Below, one piece after another: positions 11,036-22,703 of a stretch of 64,000 nucleotides of DNA. Numbering within the stretch: the first letter of the stretch is position 1; each line of letters starts with the position of its first letter. Made by a program: the position numbers and the translations under genes. Location of the stretch: the NCBI GenBank assembly GCA_030674185.1, contig CM060312.1:7671132-7735131 (forward strand). The letters run 5' to 3'. The notes under the pieces were generated by a model. It did not search any database, was not told the origin of the DNA, and saw only the letters and a list, made by a program, of their open reading frames with translations. This DNA comes from Monoplex corrugatus (lineage: Eukaryota; Mollusca; Gastropoda; Littorinimorpha; Ranellidae).

Positions 11036-11544
11036 TTTTTTTTTTCTTAGCAATTCCAGGCTCTGCATATTTCTTGCACTCTCAGACCAACCATGTTTTC
11101 CATCCCACATACAGACACACAGTGTATAAATGTTGTAGCAAAAACATTAGAATAGTCGAATAAAGAAAAAGAACATGTGAATAAATGTATAATTTACATA
11201 AAGCAGATGATTGTGCCTGTGTTGATAGATTTTATAAGCATTCATTGTGTACAAAATTGAAATCATTGTCTTGTATTACTCTTTAAGTGTCATGTTATAT
11301 AGATACACACACATACATACATATACATTCATTTATGTATACACATACATATGTGTACGCATAGATATTAAAAATATATTCCTAAGTTGAATACAGTTTT
11401 GTGAAAGTAGTCAAAAACAGTGCTTCACTAGGGTATTTCCACCACTGATGACTGCATCTTCAAAACATTAATGAAATTAGAAGTGATGAAGCTGAGTAGT
11501 CAAGAGTAATTCAAAGAAAAAAAATTTTCATCTTCTGTTGACAG

Positions 11545-11678
11545 ATATCCAGCAGGACATCGGGGAGAACGAGAAGGCGCTTGTGGAGTTGTCAGAAGAC
11601 ATTGATGAGCTCAACAGGAGAATGGACCAGTATCTGCAGGACATCAAAGCCAAACACGACGATTACCGCACCTGCTAA
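11545..11678 (+). CDS. Laminin subunit beta, terminal coding exon 7 of 7 with stop
   Basis: The exon completes an asparagine codon and encodes IQQDIGENEKALVELSEDID, then a short coil ending DDYRTC and a TAA stop at 11676-11678. The cysteine as last residue is the conserved beta-chain C-terminal cysteine that forms the disulfide with the gamma chain at the end of the coiled coil. This confirms both the subunit class and the end of the gene. The acceptor is TTGACAG ending at 11544. Confidence 0.92.
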
Positions 11679-14640
11679 CAAGGCAGGGCCAGACTAGAAC
11701 TCCAAGCCAGCACTACTTCCATTCTTTTCTCTCTCTCTCCTTGATGTCCGCCTTGTGGGTAGAGCCAGGCTTTCTCTCGCAGCTGTTTTGTGGATTGTAC
11801 AGTGTTTGTAAATGTCTGTATGAACATTGTATAGTGCTTCTTCCATGTATACAACCTGCGTCTGGTGAACACAGTCCGGACACTAAGTGCCAGGTGAACG
11901 TATATCATTGTGTATGCATTTATTTTGTACTGAATGCCAGTTTGTTATCGTTACAAAGTCTTTGTACTGAATGCCAGTTTTGTTACTTGTAGCGAGTCTT
12001 CCAGTGCTGCCGTCGTGCCTTAGGATGATCAGTTCCTGTCTTCATGTGGACTGGGCCTTCCTCTGTTGACAGGAGCTGTGAGTCCCTCATTGTCTTGTTC
12101 TTGTTGGTGTGGTTGGTGAGGATGAAAGTTGATTCATTTCACACAGGGTGGGTTTCTTTGCTTTTTTGTTTTTTGGCTTTGTTGAGTTTCTTCCATATGT
12201 TGTCTTTACTTTGGTTTATGATTTTTATTGGTAGTGTTCTTGTTGTCTACGTTCATGATTTCATGGTTATGTTTTGCAGTGTTGCCTGCTGTCTACAGGG
12301 TTTGAATAGATGTGCAAAATGGAGATAGCGATAGTCTTTGATGTATATCGCAATAACTGAGTGAGTGAGTGTGCAGCATTTGATGACGGTTTTTGTGTGT
12401 TGTGTGTGTGTGTGTGTGTGTGTGCGCGAGTGCACATGAGTGTGTGTACATAACGTTTACAGTATGGGGCAGCTTTCCATGTGGAAGTCCTACCTACAAG
12501 ATATTAGTGGTGTTAATAATGTTATTGTAGAAGTTTTATCATTTAATAATCAGCCAGTGCTGCTTGAGGAAAGGTACGCATATTGTGTGTTGCCAGCGTT
12601 ACCTCATTGGCTATAGTAAATTATATTTGTAACTCTTTGTTTTGTAGCATTTCTGATTTCGTGTTTTTGTTGTAGTTTTTTACATTTTTGATGTCCTCTT
12701 CTTGGTAATTTCATACTGATTGGTTGAAAAATACCTTTGTAAGTTTCTGTCAGTTAATCTTGCAACAGGCAAGAAAGGTTTCAATGGCTCTGTTTTGCAC
12801 TGCACAAATGGGTTGGCTGGTCAGAGACGTACAGTTAAATTGGTTGAAAAATAACTTTATGAAATACGGTCAGTCAGTTTATCTCTGAAAGGTAAATCAG
12901 TTGAAAAATGACTGTATGAATTACTGTCAGTTAGTTGAAAAATGACTTTATGAATTACTGTCAGTTAGTCTTGTAACAGGCAAGAGTGGTTTCAATGGGT
13001 CAGTTTTTATACTGCACAAATGTGTCGACCGGTCAGAGGTGGAGAGGCTTTGGAAATGGTCACTTTATCTGGAAACCAGAGTTCCTCAGAACAGTGTGGA
13101 GGTCACCATGCACCTTTCCACAAACTTAACATGAGGACCAAACACAAGAAAATGAAGATGTACTGTTGTCATGAATAATATCTCACTGCCTCACCCTGTC
13201 CTCCAGGGTTAGTGCAGGAAATAAATGAAAAGGTTATAGGAGTGTTCTTTAGTGAACAGCAAGTATTTTCCTGCTAGGAAGCTGGTAGATAGGATGAGGG
13301 AGTGACAGGGTTGTTAAGGTGTGAGCAGTAGATGGTTGTGTTGTGTTGTAAGTGTTGAGGTGAGAAAGGGAGCCATGAGAAATGGTGCTACCTGTGATGT
13401 TGCATAATACCTTTGCTGTACGCTGCTTCCACATCCCTTACAGGCTGTGAGATGTCCTCATCTTGCTCTCTACATTCTGCCCTGGTTCTCACGATCACCT
13501 CTCACTCTTTTCCCACACACACCATTTCATCTTATTTATAAAAAAAAAAGTGAACAAAAAACAAAAAAAAACCCGCGCCACCCATGTACAGAACTTTGAT
13601 CGCAGTGATGTGTGCAAAATATTTAACGCTTTATACTTTGACATAAACGCCAACTGTATACGGATAAGGTTAGAACTGTTCAGAATTCGAAATTCATCTC
13701 CAGATCATGTAATTAAATGTCACTGACTATTCATTAGCCTACACTTCGGTATATTTGGAAGAAAAAAATACACTCATAAAATGAATGCATTGTTTGACAA
13801 ACAGCTTATGTGTGCCGTTATCCACCTTAAGTGGTAGCCAAGAAACGAGGTAGGCAGGCTGTGCAGGCTCTGAAAGACTTATGGTGATATAGGTGTGAGT
13901 GTGAATACCAGTGATGTAGTCAAACAGTCATGCTAAAGACACGCACAAGGCTGCTAGAGTGCTGCATGTCTCCTAGTGTTGATTCCATGCCATCATTGTG
14001 AACTTGGTCTAGACGTGTCCCTTTCCCAAACACCAGAACAACAAATTGTAGCAATTGAACAAACAAGTTTAAGCCAAAGAAACAGACATGCTCGCTTATC
14101 AAAATTATCATGCTATTTAGAATATCAAGTTTCAGTAGTAACTGGTGTTATTGTTTGGATATTAATGTCTGTCCTTGCTTTGTGTTTGCATGTATCTGAT
14201 CAGTTGTACAGGGAAGGGCTGCCAGAAAGCGACTGAACAAAATGGCGTGCACGTTCATGCATTTACCATTTATTCACAGCCTTGTCTTAATCAGTGTTGC
14301 AAGATACTGCATACCCAACTGTAGAGAACCCTGCATATATATACATGGTCGTATTATTTACACGTTTGTACCGAAAGCTTGGTGACCTGTGGATGTCAAG
14401 GAGAGATGAATTGTGTAGTCACGCCTATATTCTGAATCTCTTTTTTTTTTCTTTCTTGTTTTCTGTTTTGAATGTTACATGTGCTGTTTTCAACTTATAT
14501 ATGCTCAATATATCCATCACATTCACTGCTTTATTTCATACTGCGCTTCTTTGTTAAGTGTACACAAATCCACCCTGTTTTTGTGTCGTTATGTGTATTA
14601 GTATCACAAAATAAATGTGCCTTTTGTACATCATGTGTCT
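11679..14640 (+). other. Laminin beta 3' UTR and downstream non-coding DNA
   Basis: No supportable coding sequence follows the laminin stop. The stretch is T-rich, as expected for a long 3' UTR. It contains a short (TG)n at 12398-12425, repeats of a TTGGTTGAAAAATRACTT motif at 12838-12965, and a decayed palindromic MITE near 13185-13312. An AATAAA at 14610-14615, followed by a T/GT-rich stretch, is a reasonable polyadenylation site; a second AATAAA lies near 14703. The true UTR length cannot be set without transcript data. Confidence 0.45.
14610..14615 (+). promoter_or_regulatory. Candidate polyadenylation signal AATAAA for laminin beta
   Basis: A canonical AATAAA with downstream TTTTGTACATCATGTGTCTG fits a cleavage and polyadenylation site. 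It would imply a 3' UTR of about 2.9 kb, which is long but not unusual. Earlier non-canonical sites cannot be excluded. Confidence 0.35.
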
Positions 14641-14929
14641 GTGATGAGCTGGATGGAAAAAATTGAAAGAAATGATGGTGAGATTTGCTGATGCTGCTAA
14701 AAAATAAAATTGACTATATGGTGCAGTTCACAGTCAAGATACAGAAATATGCAAAATATTTTGTTGACACGGAACAAAGACATTACATAGCATATAAGCG
14801 ATAGCTTGTTAATTTTGTGTTAGCTGTAGGTCTGTCCTAACCATTGAGGTACAAACATCTTCATTCAATACTAGAGGTGTGGCTTGATTACTGAGCGACG
14901 AATGTCTTTAGAGAATGCTGGAGTTCAGC

Positions 14930-16705
14930 TGTGATCACCAAGTTACAAATGTCTGTCTGATGCTGGAGTTCAGCTGTGATCACCAGTTACAAATGTCTTT
15001 GTCTGATGCTGGAGTTCAGCTGTGATCACCAGTTACAAATGTCTTTGTCTGATGCTGGAGTTCAGCTGTGATCACCAGTTACAAATGTCTGTCTGATGCT
15101 GGAGTTCAGCTGTGATCACCAGTTACAAATGTCTTTGTCTGATGCTGGAGTTCAGCTGTGATCACCAGTTACAAATGTCTGTCTGATGCTGGAGTTCAGC
15201 TGTGATCACCAGTTACAAATGTCTTGTCTGATGCTGGAGTTCAGCTGTGATCACCAGTTACTAATGTCTGTCTGATGCTGGAGTTCAGCTGTGATCACCA
15301 GTTACAAATGTCTGTCTGATGCTGGAGTTCAGCTGTGATCACCAGTTACTAAATGTCTGTCTGATGCTGGAGTTCAGCTGTGATCACCAGTTACTAATGT
15401 CTGTCTGATGCTGGAGTTCAGCTGTGATCACCAGTTACAATGTCAAGTCGAATGCTATTTCGCTCGGAACAACAGACTTACAAATTAGCTGATGCTGGTA
15501 ATTTACTAGCTGTATACCATGTTACAAATTCTGTCTGATACTGAGTTAGCTTGATCACGAGGTTACAATGTCTTTGCATGATGCTGGAGTTCAGCTGTGA
15601 TCACCAGTTACAAATGTCTGTCTGATGCTGGAGTTCAGCTGTGATCACCAGTTACAAATGTCTGTCTGATGCTGGAGTTCAGCTGTGATCACCAGTTACA
15701 AATGTCTGTCTGATGCTGGAGTTCAGCTGTGATCACCAGTTACTAATGTCTGTCTGATGCTGGAGTTCAGCTGTGATCACCAGTTACAAATGTCTTGTCT
15801 GATGCTGGAGTTCAGCTGTGATCACCAGTTACAAATGTCTGTCTGATGCTGGAGTTCAGCTGTGATCACCAGTTACAAATGTCTGTCTGATGCTGGAGTT
15901 CAGCTGTGATCACCAGTTACAAATGTCTGTCTGATGCTGGAGTTCAGCTGTGATCACCAGTTACAAATGTCTGTCTGATGCTGGAGTTCAGCTGTGATCA
16001 CCAGTTACAAATGTCTTTGTCTGATGCTGGAGTTCAGCTGTGATCACCAGTTACAAATGTCTGTCTGATGCTGGAGTTCAGCTGTGATCACCAGTTACTA
16101 ATGTCTGTCTGATGCTGGAGTTCAGCTGTGATCACCAGTTACAAATGTCTGTCTGATGCTGGAGTTCAGCTGTGATCACCAGTTACAATGTCTGTCTGAT
16201 GCTGGAGTTCAGCTGTGATCACCAGTTACTAATGTCTGTCTGATGCTGGAGTTCAGCTGTGATCACCAGTTACAAATGTCTGTCTGATGCTGGAGTTCAG
16301 CTGTGATCACCAGTTACAAATGTCTTTGTCTGATGCTGGAGTTCAGCTGTGATCACCAGTTACAAATGTCTTTGTCTGATGCTGGAGTTCAGCTGTGATC
16401 ATCAGTTACAAATGTCTGTCTGATGCTGGAGTTCAGCTGTGATCACCAGTTACAAATGTCTGTCTGATGCTGGAGTTCAGCTGTGATCACCAGTTACAAT
16501 GTCTGTCTGATGCTGGAGTTCAGCTGTGATCACCAGTTACAAATGTCTCGTCTGATGCTGGAGTTCAGCTGTGATCACCAGTTACAAATGTCTGTCTGAT
16601 GCTGGAGTTCAGCTGTGATCACCAGTTACTAATGTCTGTCTGATGCTGGAGTTCAGCTGTGATCACCAGTTACAAATGTCTGTCTGATGCTGGAGTTCCA
16701 GCCTG
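14930..16705. repeat. 44-bp minisatellite, about 40 copies
   Basis: The unit is ACAAATGTCTGTCTGATGCT followed by GGAGTTCAGCTGTGATCACC and AGTT. Length variants insert TT in TCTTTGTC or drop one A, giving 43-46 bp units. A scrambled patch at 15440-15570 is much more diverged than its neighbours. The array ends abruptly at a SINE tail at 16706. Confidence 0.95.
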
Positions 16706-17020
16706 ATCACAGCAGAAGGGCATCCAAGAGTCATGACCTGGAGGTAGCCCAGCCCGCTTAGAGTAGGGGTTAAGGGCCAAAACACTTGCCTAACCCTTTG
16801 ACTCCTGCACCTTGTCCACCAGCATCCTTCATTGTCAACCGTGCTAGCAAAGCAAAAATTTATTGAGCCTTTGACTCCCTAACCCTATCCATCAGCTTCC
16901 TGCAGGAAGCTGGTGAATAGGGTTAGGGATTCAAAGGGTTAACTTTTTGCAGTTGGTAGATAAGGAGTCAAAGGGTTAAAGGCCCAAGCGCTTATTTAAG
17001 GGGGCCTTCTCTTCTAAGGA
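16706..17020 (+). repeat. SINE tail interrupted by a palindromic MITE
   Basis: Sequence at 16706-16790 (GCAGAAGGGCATCCAAGAGT onward) and at 16979-17020 (GCGCTTATTTAAGGGGGCC) matches the contiguous tail at about 34470-34580. A MITE at 16791-16978 sits between the two halves. The tRNA-like head is absent in this copy. Confidence 0.7.
16791..16978. repeat. Palindromic MITE, nested copy
   Basis: It has the outer left arm with CACCAGCATCC and GCTAGCAAAGC motifs, an inner palindrome around CTGCAG, and the short right outer arm (TTTTTGCAGTTGGTAGATAAGG). The end reads GTCAAAGGGTTAA. Confidence 0.8.
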
Positions 17021-17271
17021 CCTTGTAGTGTCCAGTTATCTCCAGTGTTTCTTGCCACTGACCAGCAAGCCAGTTTTATGTATGGTCAGAGCAGATAGTT
17101 TGATGCTTTAGGGCTTGCTAACAACACAACCATACACTAACATAAAAAATACTTTTCTGACAACTTTTAACAGCCCCAGCGATAAATTATACTTTTCAGA
17201 AATGATCACATTTTGTACTGTAACAATCAGGGGAAAAACCCTAACGACAGAACCAACAAAAAACAAACTAC

Positions 17272-17272
<1 letters not shown>

Positions 17273-17335
<63 letters not shown>

Positions 17336-17342
17336 ACACCAC

Positions 17343-17427
<85 letters not shown>
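17273..17427. repeat. (CA)n microsatellite
   Basis: A long CA run with three ACC interruptions. ORFs overlapping it are artefacts. Confidence 0.95.
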
Positions 17428-17428
<1 letters not shown>

Positions 17429-17835
17429 TGTACACTTAACCATGCACACTAAACCATGGGCACTAGATTCCTCATGAGAACCCCCATATGAAATGGGCAC
17501 TGCATTTATTTTAATCAAATGAATTTATTCTAATCAATGAAGTTTTGCATTTGCCACATTTCAAACAATTCAACAGAAAAATGTATCGCTGGCAAATTTC
17601 AAACATTCAGCTGTACAGAAAATGGATCAACATGCTTCTGTCACAACACTGAAGACTGACAAACTTTGGAGCCCAGGGAACACAGCACACTCTGATGTCC
17701 AAGAAGCATTCAAAATGTTAAAACTTTCACCATTTTCACAAACCGGAGACGTGTTGTCCGCCTGGGCCCAGATTACAACACTTCAACTAATGCAACTTCT
17801 GGGAGGGGGAAGGAGGGGGGGCAGGTCATGACACT
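17428..17835. other. No gene seen
   Basis: A 69-codon plus-strand ORF (17622-17831) has no recognisable family and ends in a G-rich run. I see no splice or codon support for it. Confidence 0.4.
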
Positions 17836-17946
17836 TAACCCTCCCTTACCCGATCCACCAGCTTCCTGCAGGAAGTCAAAGGGAAAAGTTCTAGCATGGT
17901 TAGCAATGCATGATACTGGTGGACAGGGTGCAGAGTCAAAGGGTCA
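17836..17946. repeat. Palindromic MITE, internally deleted
   Basis: The left inner arm and the CTGCAG centre are kept, but most of the inner right arm is missing. The outer right arm (CTAGCATGGTTAGCAATGC, then GGTGGACAGGGTGC) follows directly. Confidence 0.7.
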
Positions 17947-18047
17947 GGTAATATGACATGAAAAAAAAAGGGGGGGGTCAGAGGTCATGACATTTAAGTA
18001 TTGCAACTTCAAAGGATATTATTGTTGTTACCATTTTGTTCATTAGC

Positions 18048-18288
18048 TTAACCCTTTCACTCCCGCACTCCGGTCACCAGCATCCTGCATTGCCAACCAT
18101 GTTAGCAAAGCAAAAACTTAACCCTTTGATTCCCTCACCCTATCCACCAGCTTCCTGCAGGAAGCTGGTGGATAGGGTGAGGGAATCAAAGGGTTAAGTT
18201 TTTGTAAGGAAGCTGGTGGATAGGGTGAGGGAATCAAAGGGTTAAGTTTTTGTAGTTGGTGGATAGGGTGCGGGTGTCAAAGGGTTAA
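18048..18288. repeat. Palindromic MITE with duplicated inner right arm
   Basis: After the inner palindrome, the right arm (GAAGCTGGTGGATAGGGTG to GTTAAGTTTTTG) occurs a second time in tandem. The element then finishes with the short outer arm. This shows arm-level duplication within the family. Confidence 0.8.
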
Positions 18289-18512
18289 AAGAAAGAAGGA
18301 AAATAGCCTTAAAATACCAATAAAAATACTTAAAACACTGCTGTATTTTTACTGTTGATAAATAAAGATCAATCATTTATAATTACTCTTACCGGTTTGT
18401 TCATTAGCCTAAAAGAAAGAAGGAAAATAGCATTAAAAATGCTCTGAAAATACTTAAAACCACTGTTGTATCCTAACCACTGATAAATAAAGATCAATCA
18501 ATCAATCTTTGC
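18289..18512. repeat. Two tandem copies of a 120-bp AT-rich unit
   Basis: Both copies start AAAGAAAGAAGGAAAATAGC and end GATAAATAAAGATCAATCA. The second copy ends in a short (AATC)n. It could be a retroposed 3' end, since AATAAA is near the end of each copy. Confidence 0.7.
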
Positions 18513-18860
18513 AAAACGGTAAAACAAATAATTTCCACTGTATGTTATTTCCCTACATTTGAAATCTGACCCCAACAATCTTTACAACATGCATGAAAGA
18601 AGATGTACATAATAAGTATGCACAAATGTGAAAGGCCATGTAAGCCTTCATGCACACAATTTATGGTGAAAGGAGATTGTAAAATTTGCTATTAAACTGA
18701 ACAACTGTTCAAGCTAAGATACAAATGGAACTGTACAAAGTTGCAATGAAACATCTGAACAAATGTCCTTAGCATGTTCAAAGATGAGCAACATTCAAGT
18801 GTTTCAACAAGCCTCAGAACCAAATCCAAAACAAATGTAATTGCCTGCATTCGAGCAAAC

Positions 18861-19210
18861 AGGAACCAGAAAAAACAAAAAAAGAATCAGACCGCATATT
18901 TCATACAACCAGACAAGACAGGTGCAAATTTTCAGCCAGTCAAGCATAAGATCACAAACACACACACACCAAATACAAAAATTAGGAGAAAAAGACTGAA
19001 AATTCCCTGCTGCTTCGTCCAGTGTGAGAAAAGGACTAAAGAGAGAGAGAAAAAAAAAAGGGAAGTTTCAGTCTTTTTCTCCTGAATTTTGTATTCGATG
19101 TTTGTTCATTTGTGATCTTACACTTGACAAAGGCCAGTTGCGCCCGTCTTGTCTGGTTGTATTAAATACGCGGTCCGGTTCTTTTTTTGTGTGTGTTTTT
19201 TCTGATTCCA
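18861..19210. repeat. Inverted repeat with arms of about 150 bp
   Basis: The left arm (18861-19006) reads GGAACCAGAAAAAACAAAAA and ends GACTGAAAATTCCC. The right arm (19059-19210) is its diverged reverse complement, GGGAAGTTTCAGTC to TTTTTTCTGATTCC. A single right-arm relative lies at about 28180-28310. It is probably a fold-back element; no transposase is present. Confidence 0.7.
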
Positions 19211-19553
19211 CAGAACCACAGCTTGACACTATCATACACATCTCATGTGACACATAATCTCTTATTATGAGCAAATCTAAACATCATGCAGTGTCTACAG
19301 TTGCTGAGGAATCCAGACTGATGTCTTTGCTCTTTGAAGGTAATGTTTTCTCAAAATGTCAGAGGTATCTGTTAATTGATATTGATGATTTCATGAATCT
19401 TGGTTACAATCACAAGTAAACATGTTTGTAGTCAAGTACAGACATTTACAATCACTTAGGTATTCTGTAACTTATCACTGTATCAACTAACTCATCCAAT
19501 GATATTAAAAGAAATGTACTGTTTTCACCCTATGACTTGAAAGCATTCACATT
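19211..19553. other. No gene seen
   Basis: The stretch after the inverted repeat is AT-rich non-coding sequence. The segment just after the right arm (CAGCTTGACACTATCAT) is also similar to 28300-28315, so the dispersed repeat may extend a little beyond the arms. Confidence 0.4.
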
Positions 19554-19774
19554 CAACCCTTTGACTTCCGCACCTGCACACCAACTGCATAAACTTAACC
19601 CTTTGACTACCTCATCCTATCCACAAGCTTCCTGCAGGACTCTCTCTCCCTATCCAGCTTCCTGCAGGAAGCTGGTGGATAGGGTGAGGGAGTCAAAGGG
19701 TTAAGTATTTGCTTTGCTAACATGGCTGGCAATGCAGGATGCTGGTGGACAGGGTGCGGACATGACAGGGTTAA
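19554..19774. repeat. Palindromic MITE, nested copy
   Basis: The copy has the outer left end, a partly duplicated inner left arm at 19600-19660, the CTGCAG centre, and the long outer right arm with CTAACATGGCTGGCAATGC. It ends GACAGGGTTAA. Confidence 0.8.
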
Positions 19775-20272
19775 CACAGACAGAAATACCTAACAGTTTG
19801 GGTGCTGGGTCTTCAGCAGGGAACAAAACTAAACAGGGTACACAAACAAAAGAATACAAAACATGTAGACAGATACAGACAGGAACAATGCACAGCTTAC
19901 AAGTCCTAAAACCTTCTATCAACAGTAAAGAGACTGACACAAAGTGACTGTTAAATACTTGGCTCATCTATTTTTTATCCCTTGATCTGATAGCTATTAT
20001 TAAATCGTAGTTGATATAGGCCACACATCACCAATAAACTTGCAAAGGGGTAAAAAAGAGAGAGAACATAAAACAAGAAGAAAGAAAGCAAACACAGACA
20101 TGACATATTCTTGAAACCGAGACAGATCAGATGTCCCTGTATGTATCAAGTCATGTGGAGGAGTGGGAGGGTTAGACACAGAAAACCAATTTCTAACTAA
20201 GGGCTTCCGTCACATACAGTAATTTCTAAACATTAACACTTGCTTTCTATAACAAAAGCCCACAGCCTGTCT

Positions 20273-20458
20273 CAACCTTTTGATTCCCGCACCAAGCGCA
20301 AAAACTTAACCCACTGGCTCCCTCACTCTATCCACCAGCTTCATGCAGGAAGCTGGTGGATAGGGTGAGAGTCAGTGTTAAGTTTTTGCTTTGCTAGCAT
20401 GTTTGGCAATACATGTACAGGATGCTGGTAGACAAGGTGCAGGAGTCAAAGGGTTAAA
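20273..20458. repeat. Palindromic MITE, nested copy
   Basis: The short outer left arm, the inner palindrome around the centre (CATGCAGG here) and the long outer right arm with GCTAGCATGTTTGGCAATAC are present. It ends GTCAAAGGGTTAA. Confidence 0.8.
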
Positions 20459-21239
20459 GTAACCAAACTGATGGGACGCATCTACACTGAATCGACATGA
20501 AGGATCTCAAATACAGACCTCCAAGCTGTTTGCATTATGGCCCAGACAATATTTTTTGACAAGTCTAGGCAACATTTTACCAGATTCTGTGTCTTTTAAG
20601 TTTCAACAGTGGCAGAATTGGGTATCAGTTTATGGTCTACAAAACAGTAAATTACTGAAATGGTGGGACAGGCTGCAATCGCCTTAACATGACATACAAC
20701 AAAAACATGGAAGACTAAGAAGATAAAACAATCGTGTTGAAACAAGCTGAAGTTAAATCTCGATTGAACTGGATATTTTAAAGATGGTCTTTGCTCCAAA
20801 TACTGATAAAAATCCATAACAAGTTTGATAAGAACGCCTAACCAACATCTAAGAAATCATTCTACATAGATACTTTAGTCTTGCTTAATTAAAACCAATT
20901 GAATTAAGTCCTTACAACAAAAATGCCATTGCCATTGTACATTCTTATTCTTATTGTTTAAAACCCAGCTGACTGCACAGAGCCATGTCAGGTTATAACC
21001 ATTTCAAAACGTACACAACATCTGGTTGGAAAAAAAGGCTGGGAAGAAAACTGAGTAAACATCCAATGTATGCACACACAAAATCAAAGGACACACTCCT
21101 GGCATTGACCATTCCGTCCAACCCGTCATCAGAGGATCTCAAAAAAACAAACCTGAATACAAATGCGAATATAACACGCACAAAGCATAAAAAAAAATGG
21201 CCCAAGTTTCCTAAAACTGCTCCTGCACATCACATTTCC
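20459..21239. other. No gene seen; one dispersed repeat fragment
   Basis: The interval is AT-rich non-coding sequence. At about 20943-21000 it carries a fragment of the GCCCAGCTGACTGCACAGAG repeat family also found at 26760, 60175 and 9254. A 100-codon plus ORF (20985-21287) is lysine- and threonine-rich with no recognisable domain and overlaps a repeat at its end. Confidence 0.4.
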
Positions 21240-21425
21240 TTAGACCCAAACATGCAGGCAATACATGTACCCCATTATCATTCCTAACGAAAGTACTAAG
21301 GTTTTATAGAATACAATACAGGTGAATGGACCAGCAAGGCAGAAAATGATAGATGACAGAATGCTAAGGAGAAAGGAAGAAACAGAGTGGCAGAAAAGAG
21401 GAAATATCCAGCACAAAATACTGAC
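21240..21425 (-). repeat. Dispersed repeat shared with 38805-39015 (plus)
   Basis: In reverse complement the segment reads GTGCTGGATATTTCCTC, then CATTTTCTGCCTTGCTGG and TCCATTCACCTGTATTGTAT. The plus-strand copy at 38805-39015 follows the same order, ending TGGGTACATG.ATT and GGCTCTAAGG. The class is unknown; possibly a LINE 3' UTR or a SINE. Confidence 0.65.
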
Positions 21426-21561
21426 AAAGTAAAATAAGGAATACAAGTACACATTTCCCAGCATGCAATATACTGAAGTAGTGTCAACTGTCCTAAATTT
21501 GTCACAACACAACATACTACACACAAACACACTCACACACTACATATACACAGTCACACCA

Positions 21562-22500
21562 GTCAGCATGGCGTAGTGGTTAGCGCAATGGACCACTGAT
21601 TAGAAGGCTGTGGATTCAAATCCCATCAGACCTTCAGAATCATTGTGGAAATTTTCAGCTCCTACCCAGAGCTTAGTGGGCTTGTTAGGAAGACCGGGAC
21701 CACAGAGTCAAATCTCATCCACTTCATGCAGGGAAAGGTGATCTCTAACTTGGTGATGAGGCAACCATGTCCATCCCTGCAGATCTCAGGTGGTTGATAG
21801 CAGATGACTTCAGAAAGTTAGCCAGGTGTGGTAAGGATAGTCGGGATAATACTACACCTAAAGAATGTCCTATGTGGCCTACGATGGAGCCATGGGTGTA
21901 TAAAGGTTGCCTAAAGAACCCAGCCTCTTGCACTCACCGGGTAGCTATTCTTTGGCTTTGTGCTAAGAGCAGGATATCCCATACAGAAAATCTACAGGCC
22001 TGCAGGCACCTTCTAACAAACTGTACTACCACACACGAAAAACAGCCAACCACCACATGCACTTCCGACTTGTACCATCCCTCAGTGTTCCTGCTCAGAA
22101 GCTGACCAGACAGAAGAACACATCTAGCAGGACGCGAAAACTAACGAATGCTGAGGAGGAGATCTGGTCAACACCCCTGAACCTCCAGGAGAAACTGTAC
22201 AGGCCTGTGGATCACTACAAAAGACAACATTTCATCCTTCAGACTAAACTAAGTGTAATGGTGAGCAAAAAGAAGACCCACTTCACAGATGTGTGGTTGT
22301 GGGTGCTGCTCAAATTTCCTATCAACACCGCAGTATCTGTACCTCTCAGGCCTGGTTGATGCCAGAATACATTATGAAAGTAAGCCAAGGGTAGAGCGCT
22401 GTCGCAGAGCCTCAATCCAGAATGGAACTCCACAGCATCATGATTTTCATCTCCATAGTCACCATCATCATAGCATGGTGAAAAATTGTCCCAATTTATG
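21562..22500 (+). repeat. tRNA-derived SINE, split by about 500 bp
   Basis: The head (21562-21640) has a tRNA-like A box (TAGTGGTTAGCGCAATGG) and B box (GGATTCAAATCCC). The body motifs GGCTTGTTAGGAAGACCGGG and CATCCACTTCATG follow to about 21740. The rest of the body resumes near 22340 (CCTGGTTGATGCCAGAATAC) and ends CATGGTGAAAAATTGTCCC at about 22492. The same order is contiguous in the copy at 61.4-62.0 kb (minus). The middle part, 21790-22310, is foreign to the SINE. Confidence 0.6.
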
Positions 22501-22637
22501 GCCAATAAAGAAAATGGGACGACAAAACAAGAAACAAACAAAAATAGGTGAGCACAAACAAAACTGCTGAAGTGCAAAGATCCTGATTAGAAAAAAAAGT
22601 CTGGTCACACATATACAATCACACCTGACTGGCAGGA

Positions 22638-22639
<2 letters not shown>

Positions 22640-22700
<61 letters not shown>
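22640..22700. repeat. (CA)n microsatellite
   Basis: A CA dinucleotide run downstream of UBXN6. Confidence 0.9.

Positions 22701-22703
<3 letters not shown>

Noticed and set aside
14930..16705. CRISPR-like array of regularly spaced repeats
   Set aside because: There are no unique spacers; the whole 44-bp unit repeats, and the DNA is clearly metazoan.
17108..17518. Cysteine/valine or histidine/threonine repeat proteins
   Set aside because: Translation of (CA)n/(TG)n. The same applies to the ORFs at 5.2, 6.2, 22.6, 53.5, 59.4 and 60.8 kb.
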